From contig NZ_AP024452.1 of the NCBI RefSeq assembly GCF_016865485.1, positions 3,246,501 to 3,310,500 on the forward strand: a stretch of DNA of 64,000 nucleotides, given 5' to 3'. The translations under genes and the position numbers were made by a program. This DNA comes from Luteitalea sp. TBR-22. Lineage in GTDB: Bacteria > Acidobacteriota > Vicinamibacteria > Vicinamibacterales > Vicinamibacteraceae. Positions 1-9,361 of this stretch are shown one piece after another. Within the stretch, counting starts at the first letter, position 1, and each line of letters begins with the position of its first letter. The notes under the pieces were generated by a model. It did not search any database, was not told the origin of the DNA, and was given only the letters and a program-made list of their open reading frames with translations.

Positions 1-1228
1 CGAGCATGCCCTCGTCCATGTTCACGTCGAGCACGTTGGCGCCGTTGCGCACCTGCTCGGTGGCCACGTCGACGGCGGCGGTGAAGTCGCCGGCCTTGAT
101 CAGGCGCGCGAACTTCGCCGATCCGGTCACGTTGGTCCGCTCGCCGATCATCTGGAAGATGCTGTCGGGGCGGATCTCGAGCGGCTCGAGGCCCGAGAAG
201 CGGCTGTAGCGCGGGATGTCGGTCGGCACCGCGCGCGGCGTCACGCCCTGGCAGGCCTTCACCATCGCCGCGATGTGGTCGGGCGTGGTGCCGCAGCAGC
301 CGCCGATGATGTTCAGCAACCCCTCGCGCGCGTACCCGGCGAGCACGCCCGCCATCTGCTCGGGCGTCTCGTCGTAGCCCCCGAAGGCATTGGGCAGCCC
401 GGCGTTCGGGTAGCACGAGACGAAGCAGTCGGCGATCGTCGCCAGGTCCTTCAGGTACGGACGCATGTCCTCGGCGCCCAGCGCGCAGTTCAGGCCGACG
501 CTGAACGGCCGGATGTGCGCAATCGAGATCCAGAACGCCTCGACGGTCTGGCCCGAGAGCGTGCGGCCGCTGCGATCGGTGACCGTCACCGAGATCATCA
601 CCGGGATCTCGACGTGCCGGCGGTCGAACACCCGACGAATCGCCATGGCCGCCGCCTTGGCGTTCAGCGTGTCGAAGATGGTCTCGACCAGCAGCACGTC
701 CACGCCGCCGTCCAGCAGGCCCTCCACCTGCACCTCGTAGGCGGCGACCACCTCGTCGAACGTCACGGCCCGGTAGGCCGGATCGTTGACGTCGGGCGAC
801 AGCGACAGCGTGCGGTTCAACGGCCCGATCGCGCCGGCGACGTAGCGGGGCTGCGCGGGCGTCTTCGCGGTGTACGCGTCGACGGCGGCGCGCGCCACCC
901 GGGCCGCCGCCACGTTCAGTTCATGCGCGAGATCGGCCAGGCCGTACTCGGCCTGCACGATCGCCGTCGCATTGAAGGTGTTGGTCTCGACGATATCGGC
1001 CCCGGCCGCCAGGTACTGCTCGTGGATGCCCTGGATGACGTCGGGCCGGGTCAGGACCAGCAGGTCGTTGTTGCCGCGCAGGTCGTCGGGGTGATCCTTG
1101 AAGCGCTCGCCGCGGTAGTCCGCCTCGGTGAGCTGGTGACGCTGCACCATCGTGCCCATCGCGCCGTCGATGAACAGCAGCCGGCGTCGACAGGCTTCCT
1201 TCAACTTCAGTGCAGTCGCATTGCTCAT
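1..1228 (-). CDS. metH: Cobalamin-dependent methionine synthase MetH, N-terminal part (cut by window edge)
   Basis: The visible 409 codons form the homocysteine S-methyltransferase module of MetH, which binds homocysteine through zinc and passes it the methyl group carried by cobalamin. The N-terminal DGAMGTM signature, the NCALGA motif and the GGCCGT pair of zinc cysteines are all readable, followed by the beginning of the methyltetrahydrofolate (pterin) domain at ERTNVTG. The remaining folate, B12 and SAM-reactivation domains lie beyond position 1. The ATG overlaps the stop of the upstream ArsR-methyltransferase gene as ATGA and has a GGGGAG ribosome site six bases upstream, so the two genes are co-transcribed and probably translationally coupled. 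Confidence 0.95.
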   Translation of the reverse strand, partial: MSNATALKLKEACRRRLLFIDGAMGTMVQRHQLTEADYRGERFKDHPDDLRGNNDLLVLTRPDVIQGIHEQYLAAGADIVETNTFNATAIVQAEYGLADLAHELNVAAARVARAAVDAYTAKTPAQPRYVAGAIGPLNRTLSLSPDVNDPAYRAVTFDEVVAAYEVQVEGLLDGGVDVLLVETIFDTLNAKAAAMAIRRVFDRRHVEIPVMISVTVTDRSGRTLSGQTVEAFWISIAHIRPFSVGLNCALGAEDMRPYLKDLATIADCFVSCYPNAGLPNAFGGYDETPEQMAGVLAGYAREGLLNIIGGCCGTTPDHIAAMVKACQGVTPRAVPTDIPRYSRFSGLEPLEIRPDSIFQMIGERTNVTGSAKFARLIKAGDFTAAVDVATEQVRNGANVLDVNMDEGML

Positions 1229-2208
1229 CGCACACTCCCCCGCGTCGCGTGACCGACGCTGCCGCGTCCCGCGCCCTTCGAGCCGCCGGCCTTGCGGCCG
1301 CTGGCGACGAGCACGGTGAACGGATCACCCTTCAACCGCGCGCCGACCTCGACGCGCACGTCCTCGAGCCCTGCCCGGAACATCCAGTCCTCGAGCGACT
1401 CGTCCCGGAAGCCCAGCCACCGGTCGCCGAGGCGCTCGCGCACCCAGTCCTGCCCATGCGCCCGCAGGTCGAGCACCAGCACGGTGCCGCCCGGCCTGAG
1501 GGCCCGCACCGCCTCGCACAGCGCCGCATCGGGCTTGGGCACGTGATGCAGGGCCTGCGACAGCAGCACCACGTCCACCGAGGCGTCCTCGAGCGGCAAC
1601 GCCTCGATCCGCCCTTCCTTCCAGGTGATGTTGGCGATGCCACGCTTGCGGGCCAGTTGCCGCGCCCGCTTGAGCACCTCGCGCGAACTGTCGATCGCGA
1701 CCACCTGCTCGGCCCAGCGCGCCGCCTCCATGGAGAGGTAGCCCTCACCGCAGCCGGCGTCGGCGACGACCAGGGGCGGGAGCAGGTGGCCGAGGGCCCG
1801 GCTCCACGCCGCCCAGCTACGGCCCGGCACCAGCTGTCCGGCGCTGCTGCCGTGCGCCGTGAAGTCCTCCTTGCGCAGGCGAAGCACCTCGAGCAGGCGC
1901 GCGTCGTCGGCCTTCAGCTCGTCGTCATCGTCGGCGGTCGGGAGCGATGCCTCGAGGGCCTCCCACATGGGCCGGGCCACCCCGGCGCCATCGGGGCGCA
2001 GCGAGTAGTAGGCGAACCCGCCCTCGCGCCGTTCCTCGACCAGGCCGCTCTTGCGGAGCAGGCCCAGATGGCGCGACACCCCCGACTGCGCGATGCCGAG
2101 AATCGCCGTCAGTTCCTTCACGTTGAGCTGTTCCTTGCCCAACAGGCGAATGAGCCGCAGGCGCACGTCGTCGCCCAACAACCGACAGAAGGCAGACAGG
2201 TCCTTCAC
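1225..2208 (-). CDS. ArsR-family regulator fused to a SAM-dependent methyltransferase domain (SahR-like)
   Basis: Residues about 1-85 form an ArsR winged helix (recognition region around [17 protein letters not shown]), followed from about residue 140 by a class I methyltransferase fold with motif I DAGCGEG near residue 150. Proteins with this architecture include SahR of Desulfovibrio, an S-adenosylhomocysteine-responsive regulator of the methionine cycle. The position directly upstream of metH, overlapping it by four bases, fits that role. I chose the GTG at 2208 (protein begins VKDLSAF). A TTG at 2244 would extend the frame, but it lies inside a palindrome that looks like the operator. No good Shine-Dalgarno sequence is visible before the GTG, so the transcript may be nearly leaderless. 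No cysteine pair typical of arsenic sensing stands out. Confidence 0.8.
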   Translation of the reverse strand: MKDLSAFCRLLGDDVRLRLIRLLGKEQLNVKELTAILGIAQSGVSRHLGLLRKSGLVEERREGGFAYYSLRPDGAGVARPMWEALEASLPTADDDDELKADDARLLEVLRLRKEDFTAHGSSAGQLVPGRSWAAWSRALGHLLPPLVVADAGCGEGYLSMEAARWAEQVVAIDSSREVLKRARQLARKRGIANITWKEGRIEALPLEDASVDVVLLSQALHHVPKPDAALCEAVRALRPGGTVLVLDLRAHGQDWVRERLGDRWLGFRDESLEDWMFRAGLEDVRVEVGARLKGDPFTVLVASGRKAGGSKGAGRGSVGHATRGSVR

Positions 2209-2223
2209 ATACGCGAATCTACA

Positions 2224-2243
2224 TGCATTGATGCAACAATGCA
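2224..2243. promoter_or_regulatory. Candidate ArsR/SahR operator (nested palindromes)
   Basis: The 20-base stretch carries the inverted repeat TGCATT-N8-AATGCA, and within it TGCAT-TG-ATGCA. It lies 16-35 bases upstream of the chosen GTG of the ArsR-methyltransferase gene and would place a dimeric winged-helix regulator over its own promoter. Autoregulation of the regulator-metH operon is inferred. Confidence 0.5.
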
Positions 2244-2322
2244 AACTGGACGTGGGTCGAGGTCACCCGCCGCCCCCCGGGGGCGGAAGGGGCGGACGGT
2301 CGAGGTCCAGACCTGTCTGGCA

Positions 2323-3068
2323 TCACCCCTGGCCCAGGGCCGCCTGCAGGCGCTGGTGGCCCGTGCGGCTCACGGGCAGGCGGGTGCCGTCGCGCAGGAT
2401 TGCCACACGGCGGTCCTTGGCCTCGAGTTCGACCCGGTCGAGGTGGGCCAGGTTGATGAGCCAGGACCGGTGGATCCTGACGAACCGGTCCGGGTCGAGC
2501 TGGGCCTCAAGACTACTGATCGGCTGCTCCTTCAGCAGGTTGCGGCCCTGTGCGTGGATCAGCACGTAGTCGTCCTGGGCCTGCACGTGCTCGACGGCGT
2601 CCACCGGCACGACGAACACCTTGGCGCCGTCACGCACCAGGACGCGGGTGATGCGCACCGCGCGCAACGCCGTGCGCAGCTGATCGGCGGGCTGGGCCGC
2701 TCGCGCGGCCAGGCGCTCGCGCGCCCGGTCGAGCGCGGCGACCAGTCGCGCCTCGCTGTACGGCTTGAGCAGGTAGTCGACCGCATGGACCTCGAACGCC
2801 TTCAGGGCGAACTCGTCGTGCGCCGTCGCGAAGATCACGGCCGGGCCGGGCCCGACCAGTTCCAGCACGTCGAATCCCGACAGCTTCGGCATCTGGACGT
2901 CGAGCAGGAGCACGTCCGGCATGGCGTCGCTGACGGCCTTGACCGCCTCGTACCCGTTGGCGCACTCGCCGGCGACCTCGACGTCGGCGCAACGCCCGAG
3001 GTACTCGACCGCCACCTGTCGGGCCAGCGCCTCATCGTCGACCACGAGGACCCGCAGCACGCGTCCGG

Positions 3069-3072
<4 letters not shown>
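2323..3072 (-). CDS. LytTR-family response regulator
   Basis: A 249-residue response regulator. The receiver domain (about 5-120) has the acidic pair VVDDEA, the phosphoacceptor in LLLDVQMPKLSG and the KPYSEAR lysine. A LytTR DNA-binding domain follows (about 145-245) with VEHVQAQDDYVLIH, the RIHRSWLINL segment and LPVSRTGHQRL. LytTR proteins bind short direct repeats in promoters. The gene overlaps the histidine kinase gene upstream by four bases (ATGA), so this is its cognate partner. No target promoter can be named from the window, though the membrane genes at 4140-5448 are the natural candidates for autoregulation. Confidence 0.92.
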
Positions 3073-4136
<1,064 letters not shown>

Positions 4137-4139
4137 GCG

Positions 4140-4829
4140 TCAGTTCCTGATCTCGACGCCGCCCATCAACGCGACGCCACGGATGACGAGACGCTTCTCG
4201 GTGGCCACCGCCGGGGCCCTCGTCTTGTCGACGAAGCCGGCCAACAACGGCACGCCCTGCAGGTCGACCGTCCAGTCCTCGGGCACCTTGATCTCGATCC
4301 CGCCCCACATGACGAACACGTCGATGCTCGCCGGCGCCCGCATCGACGCCGCCCGCAGGTCGAGTTCGCACCCACCCATCACGGCCGTGATGTCCCCGCC
4401 CCTGAACGCCTGTGCGTTGACGGAGCGCTCGAAACCCGACAGCAAGGCGAACGCCGAGATCCAGTCGGAGGAATCGGACCGCACTTCGGGCTCGGGCCGC
4501 CCGAACAGGCCACGCAGGATGAAGTGCAGGCCGATGCCGATGAAGATCAGCGCGACGACGTCGGCCGGCGACGGCGACCAGTAGCCGAGCGCCTTGGCGA
4601 GTTGGCTGCCGCCGACGATCGACAGCAGCACGCCGAGGCCCCTGTCGCCCCGGGACCCGCCGGCCAGCAGCTTCGCCATGCCGATCAGCAGCGGGATCGC
4701 GCCCCAGTAGCGCCAGTACTGGCGCATGTCGATGAGGTCGAGGTTGTGTGCGAAGAGCAGGCCTCCAGCCGCGAGCAGGCCCAGGCCGGCCAGCGCCTGC
4801 CCGGCCGAACGCGGGCGTTCGCGGGTCAT
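4140..4829 (-). CDS. LiaF-like membrane protein (DUF5668 plus LiaF C-terminal domain)
   Basis: The 229-residue protein has four hydrophobic helices in the first 120 residues (for example ALAGLGLLAAGGLLFAHNL), then a soluble C-terminal half with the repeated-strand pattern of LiaF/VraT proteins (GGDITAVMGGCELDLRAA, VMWGGIEIKVPEDW, GGVEIRN). LiaF-type proteins hold a LytS-like kinase inactive until envelope stress occurs. The gene lies between another membrane protein (ATGA overlap) and the kinase (3 bases), matching the liaF-liaS-liaR order of Firmicutes. The ATG at 4829 was chosen because it overlaps the upstream stop codon. Confidence 0.8.
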   Translation of the reverse strand: MTRERPRSAGQALAGLGLLAAGGLLFAHNLDLIDMRQYWRYWGAIPLLIGMAKLLAGGSRGDRGLGVLLSIVGGSQLAKALGYWSPSPADVVALIFIGIGLHFILRGLFGRPEPEVRSDSSDWISAFALLSGFERSVNAQAFRGGDITAVMGGCELDLRAASMRAPASIDVFVMWGGIEIKVPEDWTVDLQGVPLLAGFVDKTRAPAVATEKRLVIRGVALMGGVEIRN

Positions 4830-5179
4830 CGCAGGCTCCGGTTGCGCGTGACCGCCAGGTAAATCAGGCGACTGCCAGCCACGACCAGCAGCACCGGCGC
4901 CGCCGTGCGCGCCTGCCAGTGCACCCAGCCGAGGTTGCGCCCGAGCAGGGCCACGGCGAGCCCCAGCCAGGCGAGGCCGGCGACCAGGTGCCGTTCCGGC
5001 GGCGGCCCCATCAGCTTGTTGATCGCCGGGAAGACGAAGACGAGCGGCCAGTAGTCCCAGTACCGCTCCACGACCCACCAGCCACGCATCACGCCGAGCA
5101 GCGCGACGCCCGACATCAGGAACATCAGGCCGGTGACGATGGTCTGCCCGCGGGTCGAGCGGCACTCGTGCCGGCTCAT
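4826..5179 (-). CDS. Small DUF5668-type membrane protein
   Basis: 117 residues with four predicted membrane helices. The central ERYWDYWPLVFVFPAINKL motif resembles the RYWDYWPLxxI signature that also occurs in the neighbouring LiaF-like protein (RQYWRYWGAIPLLIG). It is therefore a shorter homologue of the LiaF membrane half without the soluble domain, comparable in position to LiaI. Both ends overlap neighbours by four bases, so it belongs to the two-component operon. The molecular function is unknown; a role in signalling with the kinase is inferred from context. Confidence 0.75.
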   Translation of the reverse strand: MSRHECRSTRGQTIVTGLMFLMSGVALLGVMRGWWVVERYWDYWPLVFVFPAINKLMGPPPERHLVAGLAWLGLAVALLGRNLGWVHWQARTAAPVLLVVAGSRLIYLAVTRNRSLR

Positions 5180-5448
5180 CGCGTTGCCCCCGTCGTACGG
5201 GCCCGCAGTCGGTCAAGCACCGTCACCGAACCCTCCACGACGACCATCGGTACGCCCCGCACGCCATGCCGCTCCAGCGTCGCCATGGTCGGCTCCGGCT
5301 GTGCGAGCAGCGCCACCAGCACGGCCACCGCGCTCCACAGGCACACCAGGCCCGCCAGCAGCGCCGCGACCACGCCTCCGTGCTCGAGGCTGCCGCGCCA
5401 CCGCCACCCACCGCCCATCGCCCTGCGTTCCAGCGCCATCGTCGTCAC
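5176..5448 (-). CDS. Hypothetical small membrane protein, first gene of the LiaF-LytS operon
   Basis: About 90 residues with one clear membrane helix (GVVAALLAGLVCLWSAVAVLV) and a short charged C-terminal tail. No family was recognised. The GTG at 5448 is preferred because GGAG lies seven bases upstream; an ATG nine bases downstream is the alternative. Its last codons overlap the next gene (ATGA). As the first cistron it may be the most directly regulated part of the operon. Confidence 0.6.
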   Translation of the reverse strand: MTTMALERRAMGGGWRWRGSLEHGGVVAALLAGLVCLWSAVAVLVALLAQPEPTMATLERHGVRGVPMVVVEGSVTVLDRLRARTTGATR

Positions 5449-5592
5449 GTCGTTGCTCCCACGGTGACGATACGAGGCGTGGAGACTGACCGCCATCCGG
5501 TTCCGGCGAGCGGCGGTCGCGCGTCGGCGAATGACGCGGGGCTCACCCCACGAGGGCCTTCGCGGCCACCTCAGGATCTGCCGGGCATCACT

Positions 5593-5618
5593 GACCGTCG
5601 ACCTGAAGGTCGACGGTC
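5593..5618. repeat. Perfect palindrome, 12-base arms
   Basis: GACCGTCGACCT and its exact complement flank a two-base GA loop. It lies in the 268-base gap between the threonine dehydrogenase 3' end and the small membrane protein gene, so it could act as a terminator-like hairpin, but no T-run follows on either strand. Confidence 0.7.
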
Positions 5619-5666
5619 ACGAAGAAGATCGACGGCCACGAGGCCATGCGGCCATGCCGTTCGTGG

Positions 5667-5688
5667 GCGTCGAGCTTCAGCTCGACGC
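5667..5688. repeat. Perfect palindrome, 10-base arms
   Basis: GCGTCGAGCT and its complement are separated by TC. It is similar in design to the palindrome 50 bases to the left (GTCGA core, two-base loop), suggesting one family of short intergenic palindromes. Confidence 0.7.
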
Positions 5689-5690
5689 AC

Positions 5691-5719
5691 GGCCGACGGC
5701 CGAATGACGACGGCCGTCA
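5691..5719 (-). repeat. 29-base palindromic repeat on a stop codon, copy 1
   Basis: Read on the minus strand it begins TGACGGCCG and holds an eight-base stem (GACGGCCG / CGGCCGTC) around an eight-base loop. The same 29 bases occur at 14242-14270. The TGA is the stop codon of the threonine dehydrogenase gene. Confidence 0.85.
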
Positions 5720-6748
5720 GGCGCCGCCGTCGGCGTAGCGGGCCTTGATGGCGGGCAGCAGGTACTCGTCGAAGGCGCGGTCGAAGTCGTAGGCCGGGGC
5801 GAAGCCCCAGTCGGCACGCGCCGCGGAGTCGTCGACGTCCTCGGGCCAGCTGTCGACGATGCCCTGCCGCTTGGTGTCGATCTCGAAGCCGATCTGCGCG
5901 TCGGGGAACGCGTGCAGGACGCGCGCCCGGATCTCCTCGGCCGACGGGTTGAAGGCACCGATGTTGTAGGCGGTGCGCGTCAGCTCCCAGCGCGGCGCCG
6001 CGGCCAGCTTGAGCAGCGCCTCCACGGCATCGGGCATCGCCATGAACGGGATGCGCGTGTCGGGCCGCACGAAGCAGTCGTAGGCCTCGCCGCGGGCCGC
6101 GGCATGCAGCATCTCCGGCGCGTAGTCCGACGTGCCTCCAGAGGGCAACGTCGCCGCCGAGATCAGTCCCGGGAAGCGGATGGCACGGAAGTCGACCCGA
6201 CTCGCGGCAGGCGCCGCGGAGAGCTGCTTGTAATGCCGGGCGTAGTACGTGCCGAGCAACTCGCAATACAGCTTGTTACAGCCGTACATCGTCGTCGGCG
6301 TCGTGTGCTGGTCCTCGTTGACGCGGCCGGCTGCCTTGCGTGTCTCGGCATCGGGCAACCCGTAGGCCGCAATGCTGGACGGATAGACGAACACCACCGG
6401 GCGGCCGTGCGACTCGCCTTCCTTCTGCGCGAACTCGAGCAGCGTCAGGGTGCCCTCGACATTCACCTGGTGCGCCATCACCGGCGTGAACTCGGAGCGC
6501 GTCGACAGCAACGCCGCGAGGTGGAAGACCAGGTCGATCTCGAACTCGGCCAGGATGCGCTCGAGCAGCGCCGTGTCGAGGATCGACCCGGTGAACTCCC
6601 GCGTCACCAGCCGGCCGATCTCCGGATCGAGTCGCGTCAGGTCGAGCGTGACGATGCGTTGACGGCCGGAAGCAGCGAGGCGGGTGATGAGGCCGTGGCC
6701 GATCTCACCGCCCGCGCCCGTGATGAGCACGACGGGTTTGCGCAACAT
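5717..6748 (-). CDS. L-threonine 3-dehydrogenase, SDR type
   Basis: A 343-residue extended short-chain dehydrogenase. The N-terminal NAD-binding motif is TGAGGEIG, the catalytic tyrosine and lysine are in YGCNK, and FRAIRFPGLIS, GGTSDYAPEMLHAA and DTRIPFMAMPDAVEALL are characteristic of the epimerase-like threonine dehydrogenases rather than of sugar epimerases. It would oxidise L-threonine to 2-amino-3-oxobutyrate in threonine breakdown to glycine. The usual partner, 2-amino-3-ketobutyrate CoA ligase, is not next to it. AAGGA lies just upstream of the ATG, and the oligoendopeptidase gene ends nine bases before it. The stop codon is formed by a palindromic repeat. Confidence 0.85.
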   Translation of the reverse strand: MLRKPVVLITGAGGEIGHGLITRLAASGRQRIVTLDLTRLDPEIGRLVTREFTGSILDTALLERILAEFEIDLVFHLAALLSTRSEFTPVMAHQVNVEGTLTLLEFAQKEGESHGRPVVFVYPSSIAAYGLPDAETRKAAGRVNEDQHTTPTTMYGCNKLYCELLGTYYARHYKQLSAAPAASRVDFRAIRFPGLISAATLPSGGTSDYAPEMLHAAARGEAYDCFVRPDTRIPFMAMPDAVEALLKLAAAPRWELTRTAYNIGAFNPSAEEIRARVLHAFPDAQIGFEIDTKRQGIVDSWPEDVDDSAARADWGFAPAYDFDRAFDEYLLPAIKARYADGGA

Positions 6749-6757
6749 GGATGTCCT

Positions 6758-8635
6758 TCAGAGGAGCCCGCGGGTCCCGAGGGCCTCCTCGAGCTGGTCG
6801 ACCAGCGTGTCGAGGAGGGTGGCGACGGCGCCGACGGTCGACGGCTCGGCGAGGTCGATCCCCGCCTGCTGCAACAACGCCATCGGGTAATCGCTGCCGC
6901 CGGCGGCCAGCAGCTCCAGGTAGCGGGCGATCGTCGCCTCGCGCACCGCCGGGTCGCCGTCGCGCAGGCCCACGAGCAGGCGCGCGCTCGTGGCGTAGCA
7001 GGTGGCGTACTGGTAGACGTAGTACGGCGAGCCGAAGAAGTGCGGGATGCGCGCCCAGGTCACGCGCGACAGCGCGTCGTAGTCGATGGCGTCACCGTGG
7101 TAGGCGCGCAGCGTCTGGTCGTACAGCGCGCTCAGCCCGTCGGCGGTCACCGGCTCGCCGGCTTCCACGAGACGATGCGCCTGCAGTTCCCAGTCGGCGA
7201 ACATCACCTGCGTGAAGAAGGTGCCGGTGATGCCGTCGATCGCATGCTGCAGCAGCACGATGCGCTCGAGCGGGTCGGTCGCGTGCGCGAGGCGGTAGTC
7301 GAGCAGCAACGCCTCGCTCAGCGTCGAGGGCACCTCGGCGACGAAGATCGTGTAGTCGGAGTACACGAAGGGCTGCCGCTCGTGCGACAGCACCGTGTGC
7401 ATCGAGTGTCCCATCTCGTGGGCCAGCGTGAACGCGGCGTCGAGCGTGTCGTTGTAGTTCATGAGCACGTACGGGTGCACGCCGTAGACCGGCGCCGAAT
7501 AGGCGCCCGAGCGCTTGCCGTCGTTCTCGTAGATGTCCACCCAGCGACGGGCGAAGCCGTCGGCGAGCCGCTGCTGGTAGGTCGGCCCGAGCGGCGCCAC
7601 CGACTCGACGATCCACGCGACCACCTGCTCGTACGGGTAGTGCTCGCGGAAGTCGACCAGCGGGATCGAGCCGTCGTACAGGTGGTACGTGTCGAGCTTC
7701 AGTGCGCGGCGGCGGAGCTTCTCGTAGCGCTGGAAGGCGCCGACGTTGGCGCGCGCCGAGGCGATCAGGTTCTCGACGACGGCCACCGGGATGTTGTCGC
7801 CGTGCAGCGCGGCCTCGAGGGTCGTCGCGTAGCCACGCGCCCGGGCCTGGTACCAGTCACGCTGCAGCACGCCGTTGTAGAGCGCCGCGTAGGTGTTGAT
7901 CGACGCCTCGAAGGCGCCGTGGTGCGCCTCGAACGCCCGCGCGCGGTCGGCCTGCACGCGGTTGGTCGCCAGCAGCGCGCGATAGCGCGGGTAGGTCACC
8001 TGCACCTGCTCGCCGGTGCTCAACTCGATCGTCGGGAAGCGCATGTCGGCCGTCGACAGCGCCTCGTAGGCGTCGTCGGGCACGCGCGTCAGCTGCGCCG
8101 CCAGCGACAGCAGGTGCTCGCCACGCTCGTCGAGGACGTGTTCCTGCTGCCGGAACAGGTTCTCGATCATGAAGCGGTAGACGGCCAGGCCGGCATCGGC
8201 GTCCATCCAGGCACGCAACGTGTCGAGTGGCACGGCCAGCAGTTCGGGGTTGAACCACGCCGTCGCCTGGCGCCACTGCGCGAACAGCAGCTGCACCTGT
8301 TGCCGGCGGGCCCCGACCGCGTTGTCGCGCTGATCCTCGTCGTGGGCCAGCGAGGCGAAATACCAGACCTTGTAGGCCAGCTGCCCCATCGTGTCGGACT
8401 CGCGCAGGGCCTCGAGCAGCGCACCCGGTCCCGAGGCCAACGTCCCCTTGCGCGTCGCATAGCCGCGGACGCGTCCCTCGAGGTCGTCGAAGGCGGCCTT
8501 CCAGGCCTCCCACGACGGGAAGATGTCGGCGAGGTTCCAGCGTTCCGCTTCGGGCACCTCCGCACGCGCCCGGGAGCCTCCGGGAGCCGAGGCGAACGTG
8601 GTATCGAGCGTGGGGTCCGGCACGAAGACAGTCAC
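6758..8635 (-). CDS. pepF: Oligoendopeptidase F (M3 family zinc metallopeptidase)
   Basis: 625 residues, the normal length for PepF. The zinc motif HEMGH lies near residue 405 in FTLAHEMGHSMHT, with the downstream glutamate in FVAEVPSTLSEALLL. The N-terminal WNLADIFPSWEAWKAAF is also typical of the family. It cleaves short peptides in the cytoplasm; no signal peptide is present. The first codon is GTG at 8635 with a weak GGA upstream. The gene ends nine bases before the threonine dehydrogenase gene, so both may be expressed from the 8.7 kb divergent region. Confidence 0.95.
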   Translation of the reverse strand: MTVFVPDPTLDTTFASAPGGSRARAEVPEAERWNLADIFPSWEAWKAAFDDLEGRVRGYATRKGTLASGPGALLEALRESDTMGQLAYKVWYFASLAHDEDQRDNAVGARRQQVQLLFAQWRQATAWFNPELLAVPLDTLRAWMDADAGLAVYRFMIENLFRQQEHVLDERGEHLLSLAAQLTRVPDDAYEALSTADMRFPTIELSTGEQVQVTYPRYRALLATNRVQADRARAFEAHHGAFEASINTYAALYNGVLQRDWYQARARGYATTLEAALHGDNIPVAVVENLIASARANVGAFQRYEKLRRRALKLDTYHLYDGSIPLVDFREHYPYEQVVAWIVESVAPLGPTYQQRLADGFARRWVDIYENDGKRSGAYSAPVYGVHPYVLMNYNDTLDAAFTLAHEMGHSMHTVLSHERQPFVYSDYTIFVAEVPSTLSEALLLDYRLAHATDPLERIVLLQHAIDGITGTFFTQVMFADWELQAHRLVEAGEPVTADGLSALYDQTLRAYHGDAIDYDALSRVTWARIPHFFGSPYYVYQYATCYATSARLLVGLRDGDPAVREATIARYLELLAAGGSDYPMALLQQAGIDLAEPSTVGAVATLLDTLVDQLEEALGTRGLL

Positions 8636-8770
8636 GGCGACGATCCTACCGGAAGGGCGTCTGGACGGGCTACACTGCCCCCGGCACGCGGAAGGCGGCG
8701 TGGGGCGCCGCGCGCGTCCGGTCTCCGACCGCCACCGCTGCCGGCACGTGACGAGTCACGGGAGGGCCGC

Positions 8771-9361
8771 GTGTGCCACGCGGCCGAGGCGAGGATCGAC
8801 GTGGATCGCAACGACTACATCCTGTTCAGCGGTGGGGCCCCGGGGGCCGAGGCGGAGTTCGGCGCGCAAGCGGAGCGGTTCGGCATCGAGGAGGTGAACT
8901 TCGGCTTCGAAGGACACATCGCCGTGCGCACGCGCGGCCTGCGCATGCTCAACCACGAGGAGCTCAAGGCCGGCGACGTGAGCCTCGCCTACGTGTCGCA
9001 GCTGATGAACCGGCGCTACACCGACACGCCGACCTTCCGCAAGGTGCTCCAGAGCATCTGGTATCAGGTCAACAGCGGGCAGGAGATCTACGTCGTCGGG
9101 ACGATCCTCCCCGACAACCACGTGAAGGGCGGCACCGGCTGGGGTGCGGAGTTCGCCAAGCTGTGCAACAAGCCGCTGCACGTCTTCGACCAGGAGAAGG
9201 AAGGCTGGTTCACCTGGGACGACCGGCAGTGGGTGGCACGCACCGGCGCCGACCTGCCGAAGATCGAGCACGTGCACTTCACCGGCACCGGCACCCGCAC
9301 CCTGACGCCGGCCGGCACGGCGGCGATTGCCGCGCTGTTCCAGCGGTCCTTCGCTCCGTGA
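8771..9361 (+). CDS. SLOG/Rossmann-like conserved hypothetical protein
   Basis: About 196 residues from the GTG at 8771 (GGAGG five bases upstream) or 186 from the GTG at 8801. The N-terminal LFSGGAPGAEAEFG resembles the glycine-rich nucleotide-binding loop of SLOG/DprA-like Rossmann proteins (SGGAxGAD), and YVVGTILPDNHVKGGTGWGAEFAK is a second glycine-rich segment. TRGLRMLNHEEL and LMNRRYTDTPTFRKVLQSIWYQ are strongly structured but I assign no activity to them. It overlaps the following secreted esterase by one base (TGATG), which suggests coupled translation despite the lack of an obvious functional link. Confidence 0.75.
   Translation: MCHAAEARIDVDRNDYILFSGGAPGAEAEFGAQAERFGIEEVNFGFEGHIAVRTRGLRMLNHEELKAGDVSLAYVSQLMNRRYTDTPTFRKVLQSIWYQVNSGQEIYVVGTILPDNHVKGGTGWGAEFAKLCNKPLHVFDQEKEGWFTWDDRQWVARTGADLPKIEHVHFTGTGTRTLTPAGTAAIAALFQRSFAP

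Noticed and set aside
2209-2322. SAM or cobalamin riboswitch before the metH operon
   Set aside because: The gap is only about 110 bases, no matching conserved stems were found, and the dominant feature is the operator-like palindrome.
5912-8770. Long plus-strand reading in front of the SLOG-like gene
   Set aside because: The frame is antisense to threonine dehydrogenase and pepF. Only the part after the ribosome site at 8761 shows protein-like sequence.
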